Origin: Pelosinus sp. IPA-1
GTDB lineage: Bacteria; Bacillota; Negativicutes; DSM-13327
Length of the DNA: 64,000 bases
Direction of reading: 5' to 3'
Assembly (NCBI RefSeq): GCF_030269905.1
Contig: NZ_BSVC01000006.1
Span: forward strand, 62,001-126,000
Shown piece by piece: positions 51,791 through 62,124 of the stretch. Position 1 is the stretch's first letter. Each line of letters begins with the position of its first letter. The translations under genes and the position numbers were made by a program. The notes below the pieces were generated by a model. That model was not told the DNA's origin. It did no database searches and saw nothing but the letters and a program-made list of their open reading frames with translations.

Positions 51791-53797
51791 GTGAAGAGTG
51801 AAGTAAAACGGTCTGTATGCCCTTATGACTGCCCAGATGCCTGCGGACTTATGGTAGAAACGTTCGAGGGTAAAGCGATAAGAGTTACGGGAGATCCAGA
51901 TCATCCTTATACAAAAGGATCCTTATGTCCGAAAATGAATCATTATGAAAAGACAGTACATTCGCCAGAGCGGTTGACTCACCCCTTATTACGTACAGGA
52001 CCTAAGGGAACAGGGGAATTCAAGGCGATTAGCTGGGATGAAGCAATGCATCATATTAAGGATCATTGGCAGAAGATAATTGCTGAGTATGGAGCCGAGT
52101 CTATTCTTCCTTATTCCTATGCGGGGACAATGGGAGTGGTACAGCGTAATATTGGAGAGGCTTTTTTTCATCGTTTAGGAGCTTCTCGTTTAGATCGAAC
52201 AATCTGTTCATCTGCTAAAGGATATGGATGGTCTACTGTAATGGGCGCAAGCCTAGCACCCCATCCTCAAGAAGTAGCAGCAAGTGACTTAATCATTCTT
52301 TGGGGCACTAATGTGCTGGCTACAAATATCCATTTGTTATATTATGTTCGCGAAGCAAAAAAAAGGGGTGCGACTGTCTGGTTAATTGAGACTTATGAGA
52401 CGCCGGCAGCTCAAGTTGCTGATAAGGTGATCATAGTACGACCTGGTACTGATGGGGCCTTGGCCTTGGGGATGATGAATGTCTTGGTACGTAATGGTTT
52501 GGTTGATGAGGAATTTGTTAGGCAACATGTACAAGGCTTTGAATCGTTGAAGGAAGAAGTTTTACCAGACTATTCTACTGAAGTAGTAAGTGAAATTACG
52601 GGAATTGATAGCACTACAATAGAAGAGATAGCTATCTTATATGGGAAAGCCCAAGCACCTTTTATCGTTATGGGCAGTGGAATGTCACGGTATGGTAATG
52701 GTGCTATGACAGTTCGTGCGATTACCTGTCTTCCAGCGATTGTGGGAGCCTGGGCAAAAACAGGGGGAGGCCTTTTATCAAGTATTGGTACGAGTGGTGC
52801 CTTTGCTATGGAAACTATCACTCGGACAGATTTTATTAAAGAACCCACTCGCAGCGTAAATATGAATCAATTAGGTATAGCTTTGCAGGAATTGAATAAT
52901 CCGCCAATTAAGAGTATGTATGTATATCATTCAAATCCTGCAGTTGTTACTCCGGATCAAAATGCAGTAATAAAAGGACTTTTGCGAGAAGATCTATTTA
53001 CTGTAGTTCATGAAAGATTCATGACGGATACGGCCCGTTATGCCGATATTGTGTTACCGGCAACTAGTTCACTAGAACATGCGGACATATATCGTTCCTA
53101 TGGGCATTACTGTGTACAAAGGGCCTATTCAGTCATCCCCCCAGTTGGAGAAGCAAAGTCAAATTGGGATGTATTCCGTTTACTAGCTGAGGCAATGGAG
53201 TTTAAGGAGCCTTTTTTCCAGCAGACTGTAGATGAAATTATTAATCAATTAATTGACACTCCGAATGCATGGCTTAAAGGCGTAGACATAGAAAAATTGC
53301 AGAATGGTGTAGCAGTAGAACTACCATTGCCTCCTAATTACAAAACACTATTTAAGACTCCTTCAGGAAAAATAGAAATATTTAATCCGAGGGAAGAGGA
53401 GCCTCTTCCTAGGTACAATACATCACATGGTGATGATGCTCCTTTTTGGTTTATGAATGCTCCCGGACTATATTCTCTTAATTCTTCATTTAATGAACGG
53501 CCTGACCTTTTGGAAAAAAGGAAAGGCATGTATTTGATGATGAACCCCCGTGATGCTTTAAATAAAAACCTACAAGATAAGCAAGAAGTCATCGCCTATA
53601 ATGAGCGAGGAGAAGTTACCTTTATTCTTGATATAACACCAAAAGCTCCCGTTGGTGTAGTGATAGCAGAAGGAATCTTTTGGATCAAAGATACTCCAGG
53701 GCAGCGTTCTGTGAATGCTTTGACTTCTCAGCGTCTAACAGATAAGGCGGCTGCTAGTACTTTTTATGATACAAAGGTTGATGTTCGCGCTAAATAA
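51791..53797 (+). CDS. Molybdopterin oxidoreductase (formate dehydrogenase/BisC-like, YoaE type)
   Basis: 668 residues. N-terminal [4Fe-4S] motif C10, C14, C18, C46 (CX3CX3CX27C), then the molybdopterin domains; a possible metal-ligand Cys is in RTICSSAKG. Other family segments are IILWGTNVLATN, IVRPGTDGALALG, MGSGMSRYGNG and VLPATSSLEHADIYRSYG. The layout matches B. subtilis YoaE-like oxidoreductases of unknown substrate. No Tat signal, so cytoplasmic. GTG start, 8 nt after AGGAGG. It is separated from the Moco genes by a terminator and stands alone; no electron-transfer subunit is adjacent. Confidence 0.85.
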   Translation: MKSEVKRSVCPYDCPDACGLMVETFEGKAIRVTGDPDHPYTKGSLCPKMNHYEKTVHSPERLTHPLLRTGPKGTGEFKAISWDEAMHHIKDHWQKIIAEYGAESILPYSYAGTMGVVQRNIGEAFFHRLGASRLDRTICSSAKGYGWSTVMGASLAPHPQEVAASDLIILWGTNVLATNIHLLYYVREAKKRGATVWLIETYETPAAQVADKVIIVRPGTDGALALGMMNVLVRNGLVDEEFVRQHVQGFESLKEEVLPDYSTEVVSEITGIDSTTIEEIAILYGKAQAPFIVMGSGMSRYGNGAMTVRAITCLPAIVGAWAKTGGGLLSSIGTSGAFAMETITRTDFIKEPTRSVNMNQLGIALQELNNPPIKSMYVYHSNPAVVTPDQNAVIKGLLREDLFTVVHERFMTDTARYADIVLPATSSLEHADIYRSYGHYCVQRAYSVIPPVGEAKSNWDVFRLLAEAMEFKEPFFQQTVDEIINQLIDTPNAWLKGVDIEKLQNGVAVELPLPPNYKTLFKTPSGKIEIFNPREEEPLPRYNTSHGDDAPFWFMNAPGLYSLNSSFNERPDLLEKRKGMYLMMNPRDALNKNLQDKQEVIAYNERGEVTFILDITPKAPVGVVIAEGIFWIKDTPGQRSVNALTSQRLTDKAAASTFYDTKVDVRAK

Positions 53798-53811
53798 AAA
53801 AATGTAGAAAT

Positions 53812-53850
53812 ACAATCCTCCAATATATTATTGGAGGATTGTATTTTATT
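53812..53850 (+). terminator. Terminator after the molybdoenzyme gene
   Basis: ACAATCCTCCAA and TTGGAGGATTGT, a perfect 12-bp stem, followed by ATTTTATTT. Confidence 0.9.
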
Positions 53851-53965
53851 TATTGAATTTTCATATAATAAATAGGAATTTTGGTAATAGTTAACCTTAC
53901 GTTAGAATAGATTAGATTAACACACTTATTTACAGGCAAATTGACATAAGTAAGGGGTGATGGTT

Positions 53966-54256
53966 ATGAGGACCTTGTTTAAAGAAAAGATAAGTAGATT
54001 TGGCTCACTGATTAGTTTATTGACGTTAACCACTATGTTAACGTTGTTTTCTCTCTTTATGCCAGATCTAATAGCAACTCCCTCTGGAAGAGTTTTTGTG
54101 GTTTTATGGGCTGTGATCGCGATTGTAGCATTTATTGCCCATGCGAGAGGATTAAGGGTAGGGGTTAATAAGCGCTATAATGCCCACAGTATTATGAGAA
54201 AAGAAGAGCGCACCCTTAAAAAGGGGCGCCCTCAACGCTTAGTGCGCGGATTATAG
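53966..54256 (+). CDS. Small membrane protein of unknown function
   Basis: 96 residues with two predicted membrane helices (ISLLTLTTMLTLFSLFMP and VFVVLWAVIAIVAFIAHA) and a strongly basic C-terminus (RKEERTLKKGRPQRLVRGL). I do not recognise a family. The ATG at 53966 follows GGGGTG; an in-frame GTG lies 9 bp earlier. Its stop ends exactly where the opposite-strand aminotransferase ends, so there is no room for a terminator between these converging genes except within coding sequence. Confidence 0.6.
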   Translation: MRTLFKEKISRFGSLISLLTLTTMLTLFSLFMPDLIATPSGRVFVVLWAVIAIVAFIAHARGLRVGVNKRYNAHSIMRKEERTLKKGRPQRLVRGL

Positions 54257-55549
54257 TTAAATTTTAATGGAAGATAACACATCGTCTAGGTTGTTGAGTA
54301 GATTGTTGATATCGGCAGTTGTTATAACTAGAGGCGGTTGGAAAGCTAATGTGTTGCGATTGGGACCATTTTTCCCAACTAAAAATCCCCGGTTTTTCAT
54401 TTCCTCTAGGATATAATCTGTTTCTTTCATAGCTGGCGTTTTGTCAGCGTAAACTAATTCTGCACCGATCATAAGACCTAGACCTCGTATATCTCCGATA
54501 ATCGGATATTTTTGCTGTAAAAGAGTAAGACCATCCTTTAAAACTTTACCAAGTACAGCGGCTTTAGCGGGTAGATCATTTTCTTGAATATAACGTAAGG
54601 TAGCTAAGCTAGCTGCCGCTGTCACTGGGTTGCCCCCTAAGGTAGACGCACCAGGACGAGTGTATATGTCGGCAATCTCAGCTCTAGCAGTAAAGGCTCC
54701 TACAGGTGTGCCGTTTCCAAGTGCTTTTGCCATTGTCATTATGTCAGGTTCTACATCATAATGCTCCATGGCAAACATCTTTCCAGTACGACCAAAACCT
54801 GTTTGTACTTCATCGATGATGAGTAAAATTCCGTAGGCATCTAAAATGGATTTAACACGTTTAAAATAATCGGGTGGCGGAGTAACCATTCCACCATTTC
54901 CTTGAATAGGTTCGGCGAACATAGCAGCTACTTTTCCGGAAGTAGCTGTTTTTATAATGGTCTCAATTTCATTGGCGCAAGCTAAATCACAAGATGGATA
55001 TTTTTTGTCATAGGGACAACGATAGCAATAGGCATTCGGTGCAAAACTAATCCCCCCAACAGGATTAGGATCTGTACGCCACATACTCAAACCTGTTAAG
55101 CTCATTCCAAGTTTTGTGCGACCATGCAAACCCTGGCGCAAACTAATAAACTCAGAGTTTCCAGTATATAAAGTGGCCAAGAGGGCGGCCCCCTCATTGG
55201 CTTCGCTTCCAGAACTGCAAAAGAATGTTTTTTGCAATCTTCCTGGTGTTATGTGAGCTAATTGTTCAGCAAGATTCACAATGTTTTCGGTTAAATAAAT
55301 AGTGCAAGTATGCTGTAGGGTATTGACTTGTTCGCAGATTGCTTTCGTAATCTCAGGATTGCAGTGACCGCAATTAACGACGGATACACCAGCAAAACAA
55401 TCCAGATATTCTTTCCCGGTGGAGTCATACAAATATTGCATTTCACCACGTACTAATTGCATTGGATGGTTATAAAAATGATACACGCAAGGGATTATAT
55501 ATTGGCTTTTTTTACGTAAAATTTCTTCAGATCCAATATAAGTATTCAA
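54257..55549 (-). CDS. Class III PLP-dependent aminotransferase
   Basis: 430 residues, fold type I. The PLP Lys is in TMAKALGNGTPVGAF and the PLP Asp in LLIIDEVQTGFGRTG. A Cys-rich insert (CYRCPYDKKYPSCDLAC) near residue 180 marks a subgroup often annotated as aspartate aminotransferase family or alanine-glyoxylate/4-aminobutyrate transaminase; the substrate is uncertain. TTG start, preceded by AGGTGAG. It is the last gene of a minus-strand unit with the U32 peptidase (44-bp gap) and the binding protein. Confidence 0.85.
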   Translation of the reverse strand: MNTYIGSEEILRKKSQYIIPCVYHFYNHPMQLVRGEMQYLYDSTGKEYLDCFAGVSVVNCGHCNPEITKAICEQVNTLQHTCTIYLTENIVNLAEQLAHITPGRLQKTFFCSSGSEANEGAALLATLYTGNSEFISLRQGLHGRTKLGMSLTGLSMWRTDPNPVGGISFAPNAYCYRCPYDKKYPSCDLACANEIETIIKTATSGKVAAMFAEPIQGNGGMVTPPPDYFKRVKSILDAYGILLIIDEVQTGFGRTGKMFAMEHYDVEPDIMTMAKALGNGTPVGAFTARAEIADIYTRPGASTLGGNPVTAAASLATLRYIQENDLPAKAAVLGKVLKDGLTLLQQKYPIIGDIRGLGLMIGAELVYADKTPAMKETDYILEEMKNRGFLVGKNGPNRNTLAFQPPLVITTADINNLLNNLDDVLSSIKI

Positions 55550-55593
55550 ATATATCTCACCTTTCCATTTTTATAGAATAAAAACTATTAAAT

Positions 55594-57549
55594 TTACTTA
55601 GATAGGCGATAACGGAAACTGCCGACACCTAGTTCTCTAGGGCTTATTTCAGTAATTTTTTCTAATTGATTCATATCAAATTGGTAGTTTTCCTGTTGAG
55701 CTGTTAATTTATCCAATTCCTCACGGTAAACTCTTGTAATAGCTCCTACTACGTCAGCGGTATAGTATTGCCCTTCTATGCGATAATTTTGGACAGCAGT
55801 TAGGGAAACTAGGTGGGGTAGTAGGCATAAATCTTTAGCAAATAAAAGATTGCTTCGGCCATATTGATCTACCATAATAGGATGTTGTTGTCCTGCGGTA
55901 TCGAGTAATGCATACTGTTTTGTGTCTAAAGCTGGGTCATAACACTTTTCGTATTGGTCGTTTAAAATGGCATCAGGTATAGAATGGTCTGTAATCATTG
56001 CGGGTATTGATCCGTGGACAATAATTTCTAAAGGAAGTTGGCTTTTTTCTACCAAATGAATAACTTGTTCATAGGTAGCTTCAAGAGATATTGTAGCTTT
56101 TTTTACTTCATTATTTCTAAGAAGTTGAGTTGTCATGTGATTAAATACATTAAATGAAAAATCAGTTTGTATTGGGAAGTTAGAGAGTTGTCTTGCCATG
56201 GCCAAAGATCCAAGGTTACCAACCATTACACCATGAGGTTTTAACTTGCTAAGAGCAGCGAAAAATTGCTCTAGTTCTCCACATTCTCGTTCCATTGTAA
56301 TACGAGGAGTAGTAACTATAACTTTTGCATTATATTTTATAGTTTCTTCTATGGCTTCAGATATGGATTGTAATGTCCAGGGAAGGGCTGGTTTGGCTGA
56401 TTCTCCACCAATATATATGATATTAGCCCCATTTTGGCAAGCCGCACGCAAGGAAGATAAATCAGCAACACGGACACTTAATGTAGGCTTAAATGGTTCA
56501 CTAGCCTTTGGAGCTTGAACTGGTACTGGTCTCTTTACTACGGTTGTCATATCAGCTTCTCGCACAGCTTGGCTAAAGAAACGGGGCTCCCGTTTACCAC
56601 TATAACCGATGGCTGTGGCACCTGGATTGCCCAAGGCATAACAAGTAGAAAAATCTCTGGACCGACTGTTTTGTAATTCTTCCCAACCCTGTTGATCTAA
56701 GGTATAACCTGTTGGATCAGCAATATAACGATCAATGGCTTTACGATATGTTTTTACGATACGGCTTACAAAATCAGCAGTACGCATACGTCCTTCAATT
56801 TTGAATGAGCGTACGCCAGCTTGTATGAGTTCAGGTAACTTAGGGTATAAGCACATATCTTTCATGGCTAGTTTGTAGGGACCAGGATCTTGGTCTGTGA
56901 CAGGGTTCCCTGTTGCTGTATCCACCAGTTGATAAGGCCAGCGACAAGGTTTCAAACAACGACCACGGTTAGAGCTTTGTCCAAAAACGACACCTGATTG
57001 TATACATTGGCCACTGTGAGAAATGCACATATCACCATGAATAAAATATTCGACTTCTATGCCAGTGCGCTCTTTCAAGAGGCTAAGCTGGGAGAGAGAC
57101 ATTTCCCGGTTTACGACAACACGAGTAATTCCATAACCTTGTAAGGTACGTACAGCGTGTTCGTTATGCGTATTCATCATAATGGATGCGTGCAGGGGAA
57201 CGCTTAGCTTCATTTCCCGTGCCAACTCCAAAATAGATAAATCCTGTACAATAAGTGCATCTGGCTTAAGTTCATCAAGCAGACTAAGATAAGAACGCAT
57301 CTTATCAATTTCCCGGTCACTGATTAGGTTGTTAACCGTAACATGTAGTTGTACATTGTGATTATGGGCATATTCGATAGCCTTAGCCAGCATTTTATCA
57401 TCAAAATTAGCGGTTGTTTTAAACATGCGCATATTGAATTGTTTGCCGCCTAGATATACAGCATCTGCTCCGGCTTCAATAGCGGCTTCTAATACATCCC
57501 ATGTGCCGACAGGTGCTAATAATTCAACAGAGTTTCGTGTTAATAGCAT
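55594..57549 (-). CDS. U32 family peptidase (RlhA/YrrO-like), double-domain
   Basis: 651 residues. The N-terminal half has the U32 TIM-barrel (ELLAPVGTWDVLEAAIEAGADAVYLG) and signature with conserved Cys (SNRGRCLKPCRWPYQL, DMCLYPKLPELIQAGVRSFKIEGRMR). The C-terminal half (about 350-651) repeats a similar barrel more weakly (RVADLSSLRAACQNGANIIYIGG...IEGQYYTADVV). U32 proteins include collagenase-like peptidases and RNA hydroxylation enzymes such as RlhA, so the reaction may be tRNA/rRNA modification rather than proteolysis. ATG start with GGAGATG upstream. Confidence 0.87.
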   Translation of the reverse strand: MLLTRNSVELLAPVGTWDVLEAAIEAGADAVYLGGKQFNMRMFKTTANFDDKMLAKAIEYAHNHNVQLHVTVNNLISDREIDKMRSYLSLLDELKPDALIVQDLSILELAREMKLSVPLHASIMMNTHNEHAVRTLQGYGITRVVVNREMSLSQLSLLKERTGIEVEYFIHGDMCISHSGQCIQSGVVFGQSSNRGRCLKPCRWPYQLVDTATGNPVTDQDPGPYKLAMKDMCLYPKLPELIQAGVRSFKIEGRMRTADFVSRIVKTYRKAIDRYIADPTGYTLDQQGWEELQNSRSRDFSTCYALGNPGATAIGYSGKREPRFFSQAVREADMTTVVKRPVPVQAPKASEPFKPTLSVRVADLSSLRAACQNGANIIYIGGESAKPALPWTLQSISEAIEETIKYNAKVIVTTPRITMERECGELEQFFAALSKLKPHGVMVGNLGSLAMARQLSNFPIQTDFSFNVFNHMTTQLLRNNEVKKATISLEATYEQVIHLVEKSQLPLEIIVHGSIPAMITDHSIPDAILNDQYEKCYDPALDTKQYALLDTAGQQHPIMVDQYGRSNLLFAKDLCLLPHLVSLTAVQNYRIEGQYYTADVVGAITRVYREELDKLTAQQENYQFDMNQLEKITEISPRELGVGSFRYRLSK

Positions 57550-57581
57550 TTTTTCATCTCCAACAATTTTAATAAGGTGAT

Positions 57582-58451
57582 TTATTGAAAAATTTCAGAT
57601 GCTTCCTGTAACAAATCTTTCGGCAAGCTGATATCTAAATTTTCCGCAGTAAACTGATTCAACAAAATTTCTGGTGATTTTACAATATCAACAGGAATCG
57701 TTTTTACTTCTCTGCCATGTAAAATCATTTCGGCTTTTACTGCGCATTCCTTACCTAGTTGATAGTGGTTAGCTACCAAACCACCTAAGGCACCATCCGA
57801 TATGTTAGGTGTATGAGAGGCAATAATGGGTACTCCAATGGTATCTGTATAATAAACAATAGTAGCAAAGTTTTCTTCTACAATCCGTCCAATTGGCAAA
57901 AATAAAGCGTCTAATCCTGATGGTAAGATATCAGGAAGATTGGATAAATCCTCAGAATTATCAATAGCAATTTCTACTAAGCGTATGGTAGGATGAACTA
58001 CTTTACGGAAGTTTGCTACTTCAACCATAGAATTTATATCTTTTGTGTGATAAAGGATGCCTACGGTTGTTGCTGTAGGCAGTAAACGACTGATAAAAAG
58101 CATTTTGTCATCTGCTTTAACCATACCGGCAACTCCTGTTGCTTTACCGCCAGGTTCTGCCAAACTATGTACAAGGTTCGCGCCGATAGGGTCAAATACA
58201 GGTGTAAATACTACAGGGATATTTGCAGTAAGTTTTACAGCAGCAGTAGCCGCGGGCGTCGAGCAGGCAAATATAAGATCCACTTTTTTTTCAGCCAATT
58301 GATTGGCGAGTTCAGGAAGTTGATCAATATTTCCGTCAGCGTTTAGATAATGAAACTCAGTTTGAATACCGAGTTGTGCAATCTCAGATTTAAAACCATG
58401 CACTGCATCGTCTAAGTTTTGTGTAAGTTGCAGAATGCCTATATTATACAA
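57582..58451 (-). CDS. ABC transporter substrate-binding-like protein lacking a signal peptide
   Basis: 289 residues, type I periplasmic-binding fold of the PF04392 (TrpX-like) kind: NIGILQLTQNLDDAVHGF..., DLIFACSTPAATAAVKLT, IPVVFTPVFDPIGANLV, EPGGKATGVAG, DALFLPIGRIVEENF. TTG start at 58451 preceded by AAAGAGGTG; the frame upstream gives no signal peptide or lipobox. No permease or ATPase gene is near. A cytoplasmic ligand sensor or an intracellular binding protein is possible. It is the first gene of a unit with the U32 and aminotransferase genes. Confidence 0.75.
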   Translation of the reverse strand: MYNIGILQLTQNLDDAVHGFKSEIAQLGIQTEFHYLNADGNIDQLPELANQLAEKKVDLIFACSTPAATAAVKLTANIPVVFTPVFDPIGANLVHSLAEPGGKATGVAGMVKADDKMLFISRLLPTATTVGILYHTKDINSMVEVANFRKVVHPTIRLVEIAIDNSEDLSNLPDILPSGLDALFLPIGRIVEENFATIVYYTDTIGVPIIASHTPNISDGALGGLVANHYQLGKECAVKAEMILHGREVKTIPVDIVKSPEILLNQFTAENLDISLPKDLLQEASEIFQ

Positions 58452-58692
58452 TTGATAACACCTCTTTAAAACATTTCTAACCACTATAAATTCAACAAAT
58501 TATGAGTAATACCTGCGAAAGATTGTGAAAAAATATCCTAATTTCGAAAAAAATATATTATATTGTTAGATTAAGAGGGAAAGTAGTAAATTTCAGTAAG
58601 GAATGTTATTTCGTTATTCCATACTATAAAGTATAATGAAAAGGAACTTTTCTATACAATTAGTTTTCTGTCTTCGGAAGGGTGTGAAATAT

Positions 58693-61600
58693 ATGGAGCA
58701 ACAACTACAGCATTCGAATAATAAAGCATTTGTACATTTACATGTTCATACAGAATATAGCTTACTAGATGGTGCTAGCCGCGTTAACGCTTTAGTAAAG
58801 CGGGCAAAGGAATTGGGTATGCCAGCCATTGCAATTACAGATCATGGCACTATGTATGGCGCTATAGAGTTTTATAAACAAGCAAAAAAACAAGGTATTA
58901 AGCCAATTATTGGTTGTGAAGTGTACGTGGCTCCTCGCTCTCGTCAGGAAAGAACAATGGTGGAGGGAGAAGCCTACTATCATTTAGTACTTTTGGCGGA
59001 AACGGACGAGGGCTATCGTAATTTGATTGAGCTTGTGTCACGAGCCAATACAGAAGGTTTTTATTATAAACCAAGGGTGGATAAGGAACTACTCAGTATT
59101 TATAGTAAAGGGCTTATTTGTCTAAGTGCCTGTATTGCAGGAGAAATCCCATCTTGGTTGTTAAAAGGCAATATTGAAACTGCAGAGGCTTTGATTCAAG
59201 AGTATATTACCATATTCGGCAAAGATAACTTTTTTTTGGAACTTCAGGATCATGGAATACCAGAACAAAAAAAGGTAAATAAGTTCTTAATAGAGATGTC
59301 CGAGAAGTTTGGTGTTGGCTTAGTTGCTACTAATGACTTACATTATATTAATAAAAAAGATGCGGAATGTCATGATGTGCTGTTATGCATTCAAATGGGT
59401 AAGACGGTAGATGACACAGCTAGGATGAAGTTTTCTAGCGATGAATTTTATCTAAAGAATTTTGATGAAATGTCCCAGTTATTTGGAGAACATCCAAAAG
59501 CCTTGACAAATACTTGTCTTATTGCTGAACGCTGTAATGTAAATCTGGAGTTTGGGAATTTATATTTGCCTGAATTCCCCGTACCAGAAGGCCTTACAGC
59601 AAATGAGTACCTTGAGCAGTTATGTAAAGAAAAATTAACGGAACGTTACAGCGATATCACGCCTGAGGTGCTAGAGCGTCTTGCATTTGAGCTAGACGTG
59701 ATTATAAAGATGGGTTTTGCTGGGTACTTTTTAATTGTGTGGGATTTTATTAATCATGCTAGGCAGCAGGAGATTCCAGTCGGACCAGGCAGAGGGTCAG
59801 CAGCCGGTAGTATTGTATCTTATTTGCTAAGGATTACCAATATTGATCCTATTGCCTACGGATTGCTATTCGAAAGGTTCCTAAATCCGGAACGGGTCAC
59901 CATGCCCGATATTGATATTGATTTTTGTTATGTGAAACGCGGTAAGGTTATCGAATATGTATCGGAACGATATGGGGCTGATAAAGTGGCCCAAATTATT
60001 ACCTTTGGAACGATGGCAGCAAAGGGAGCTATTCGCGATGTAGGGCGGGCTTTAAATATGCCTTATGGAGAAGTCGACCGCATTGCCAAAATGGTGCCAA
60101 ATGAACTGGGCATTACTCTAAAACGTGCCTTGGAAATTAGCTCTGAATTTCGGACAACTTATGAAAGCGAAGCAATGGTGGGAAAACTTTTGGATTTGGC
60201 TATGGCGGTTGAAGGTTTGCCCCGGCATGCTTCTACCCATGCAGCTGGGCTCGTAATTTCCAAGGAGCCTTTGACTCATTATGTGCCACTACAGAATTCA
60301 GCCGAAGGTTTTCTGACGACCCAGTATGATAAGGATAAAGTAGAAGAGCTAGGCCTATTGAAGATGGACTTACTCGGCCTTAGAACCTTAACCGTAATTG
60401 GCGATACGATAAAGTTAGTGAAGGAAAGTCAGGGCATCAGAATAGATATTGATAAGATCCCTTTTGATGATCCTAAAGTAAGTGCTATGTTGACGAGTGG
60501 GGATACGGCGGGAGTCTTTCAATTAGAGTCAAGTGGTATGACTGCTTTAGTAAAAGACTTAAAACCGGAATGTTTTGCAGATTTAATTCCTTTAGTCGCT
60601 TTATATCGGCCAGGTCCTTTGGGAAGCGGCATGGTGGAAGACTTTATTAATGGCCGCAACGGTAAAAAGCAAGTGACTTACGTACATCCTTTACTAGAGC
60701 CTATCTTACATGACACCTTTGGCGTTATCCTATACCAGGAACAGGTTATGCAGATTGCGTCTGTTATGGCTGGTTTTACTTTAGGTCAAGCTGATCTTTT
60801 GCGGCGAGCGATGGGTAAAAAGAAACATGATGTACTAGATGCTCAGCGAGAGAACTTTTTACGTGGCGCAATGGAGCGGGGCATTGAAGGAAAAATGGCG
60901 GGAGAAATCTTTGACTTAATGGCCCATTTTGCGGATTATGGCTTTAATAAATCTCATAGTGCGGCTTATGCCTTAGTTGCATATCAAACAGCCTATTTAA
61001 AGGCAAATTACCCCCAGGAATTTATGGCGGCGCTGCTATCTAGTGTTATGGGGACAAATGATAAAATAGGCTCTTATATTGAAACTTGTCGCCAAATGGG
61101 AATTGCTGTATTGCCGCCAGATATAAACGCGAGTCAAAGCAGCTTTAGTGTTGATGGTTCTGGGATACGCTTTGGTTTGGCCGCAGTAAAAAATGTAGGG
61201 GAGAATGCCATTCAAAATATGGTAGCTTCCCGTGATGCAGATGGAAAGTTTGAATCATTAGTGGACTTATGTACAAGGGTAGATATGCGGGTTATTAACA
61301 AGCGTGTTATTGAAAGTCTGATTAAATGTGGGGCTTTTGACTCATTAGGGGCAAGACGTTCCCAATTGCTAGCTGTACTGGATCGTGCTGTCGATATGGC
61401 TGGGGTAAGACAAAGGGATAGAGTCAGCGGGCAAATTGGACTCTTTGGTGAAGAAACTCTCAATGAGGCAGATGAACTTATCTTGCCAGATATTCCTGAA
61501 ATTCCAAAAGATCAAATACTAGCCTTAGAAAAAGAAATTACTGGTTTTTATGTTACAGGGCATCCTCTAGATGCTTATCGGGATAAGATGAACCATTTTA

Positions 61601-62121
61601 CACCATTAAGTGAGCTTGCTAGTGGTGAGTATGGAGATGGTAAGTCAGTAAAAGTAGCTGGTCTTATTATGAATGCAAAACGCATTACGACTCGTAATGG
61701 GGATATGATGTGTTTTATGGTTCTTGAGGACTTTACAGAACAGATGGAAGTAATCGTTTTTCCAAGAATATTTGACAAGTTTAGTAAAATTTTGCTGCCC
61801 GATATGCCTGTAAAAGTAAGTGGACGGCTAAATATGAGTGAAGATAAGGCGAAAGTAATTGCGGATGATATTCAACTCCTTAGTGATATGAAAAGTATAG
61901 AAGTACGGCTTAAAATAAGTAAGCTGCAAGAGAGTGGGGAAGTGTTTGAACAATTGAAACAAGTTTTTAAAATGTACCCTGGTTCATCTGTCGTATTTTT
62001 ACATCTTATTGACAGCCGTCGTGTTATTAAGACGGAAAAACAATTTTGGATTAAGCCCACTGCCCAAGCAATTGAGGCATTAGAAAATATTATTGGCAAA
62101 GGCCGGGTAACGGTTGCCTGA
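58693..62121 (+). CDS. dnaE: DNA polymerase III alpha subunit
   Basis: 1142 residues, replicative polymerase of the DnaE type. N-terminal PHP domain (FVHLHVHTEYSLLDG, AITDHGTMYGAIEFY), catalytic core with PDIDIDF active-site Asp, GPGRGSAAGSIVSYLL, the YQEQVMQI and FNKSHSAAYALVAYQTAYLKANYP segments, a helix-hairpin-helix region and an OB fold near residue 1000 (VKVAGLIMNAKRITTRNGDMMCF). Start at ATG 58693 after GGGTGTG; the earlier in-frame ATG at 58636 falls in a promoter-like TATAAT. The 240-bp gap before it shows no other gene. Confidence 0.95.
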   Translation: MEQQLQHSNNKAFVHLHVHTEYSLLDGASRVNALVKRAKELGMPAIAITDHGTMYGAIEFYKQAKKQGIKPIIGCEVYVAPRSRQERTMVEGEAYYHLVLLAETDEGYRNLIELVSRANTEGFYYKPRVDKELLSIYSKGLICLSACIAGEIPSWLLKGNIETAEALIQEYITIFGKDNFFLELQDHGIPEQKKVNKFLIEMSEKFGVGLVATNDLHYINKKDAECHDVLLCIQMGKTVDDTARMKFSSDEFYLKNFDEMSQLFGEHPKALTNTCLIAERCNVNLEFGNLYLPEFPVPEGLTANEYLEQLCKEKLTERYSDITPEVLERLAFELDVIIKMGFAGYFLIVWDFINHARQQEIPVGPGRGSAAGSIVSYLLRITNIDPIAYGLLFERFLNPERVTMPDIDIDFCYVKRGKVIEYVSERYGADKVAQIITFGTMAAKGAIRDVGRALNMPYGEVDRIAKMVPNELGITLKRALEISSEFRTTYESEAMVGKLLDLAMAVEGLPRHASTHAAGLVISKEPLTHYVPLQNSAEGFLTTQYDKDKVEELGLLKMDLLGLRTLTVIGDTIKLVKESQGIRIDIDKIPFDDPKVSAMLTSGDTAGVFQLESSGMTALVKDLKPECFADLIPLVALYRPGPLGSGMVEDFINGRNGKKQVTYVHPLLEPILHDTFGVILYQEQVMQIASVMAGFTLGQADLLRRAMGKKKHDVLDAQRENFLRGAMERGIEGKMAGEIFDLMAHFADYGFNKSHSAAYALVAYQTAYLKANYPQEFMAALLSSVMGTNDKIGSYIETCRQMGIAVLPPDINASQSSFSVDGSGIRFGLAAVKNVGENAIQNMVASRDADGKFESLVDLCTRVDMRVINKRVIESLIKCGAFDSLGARRSQLLAVLDRAVDMAGVRQRDRVSGQIGLFGEETLNEADELILPDIPEIPKDQILALEKEITGFYVTGHPLDAYRDKMNHFTPLSELASGEYGDGKSVKVAGLIMNAKRITTRNGDMMCFMVLEDFTEQMEVIVFPRIFDKFSKILLPDMPVKVSGRLNMSEDKAKVIADDIQLLSDMKSIEVRLKISKLQESGEVFEQLKQVFKMYPGSSVVFLHLIDSRRVIKTEKQFWIKPTAQAIEALENIIGKGRVTVA

Positions 62122-62124
62122 CAA

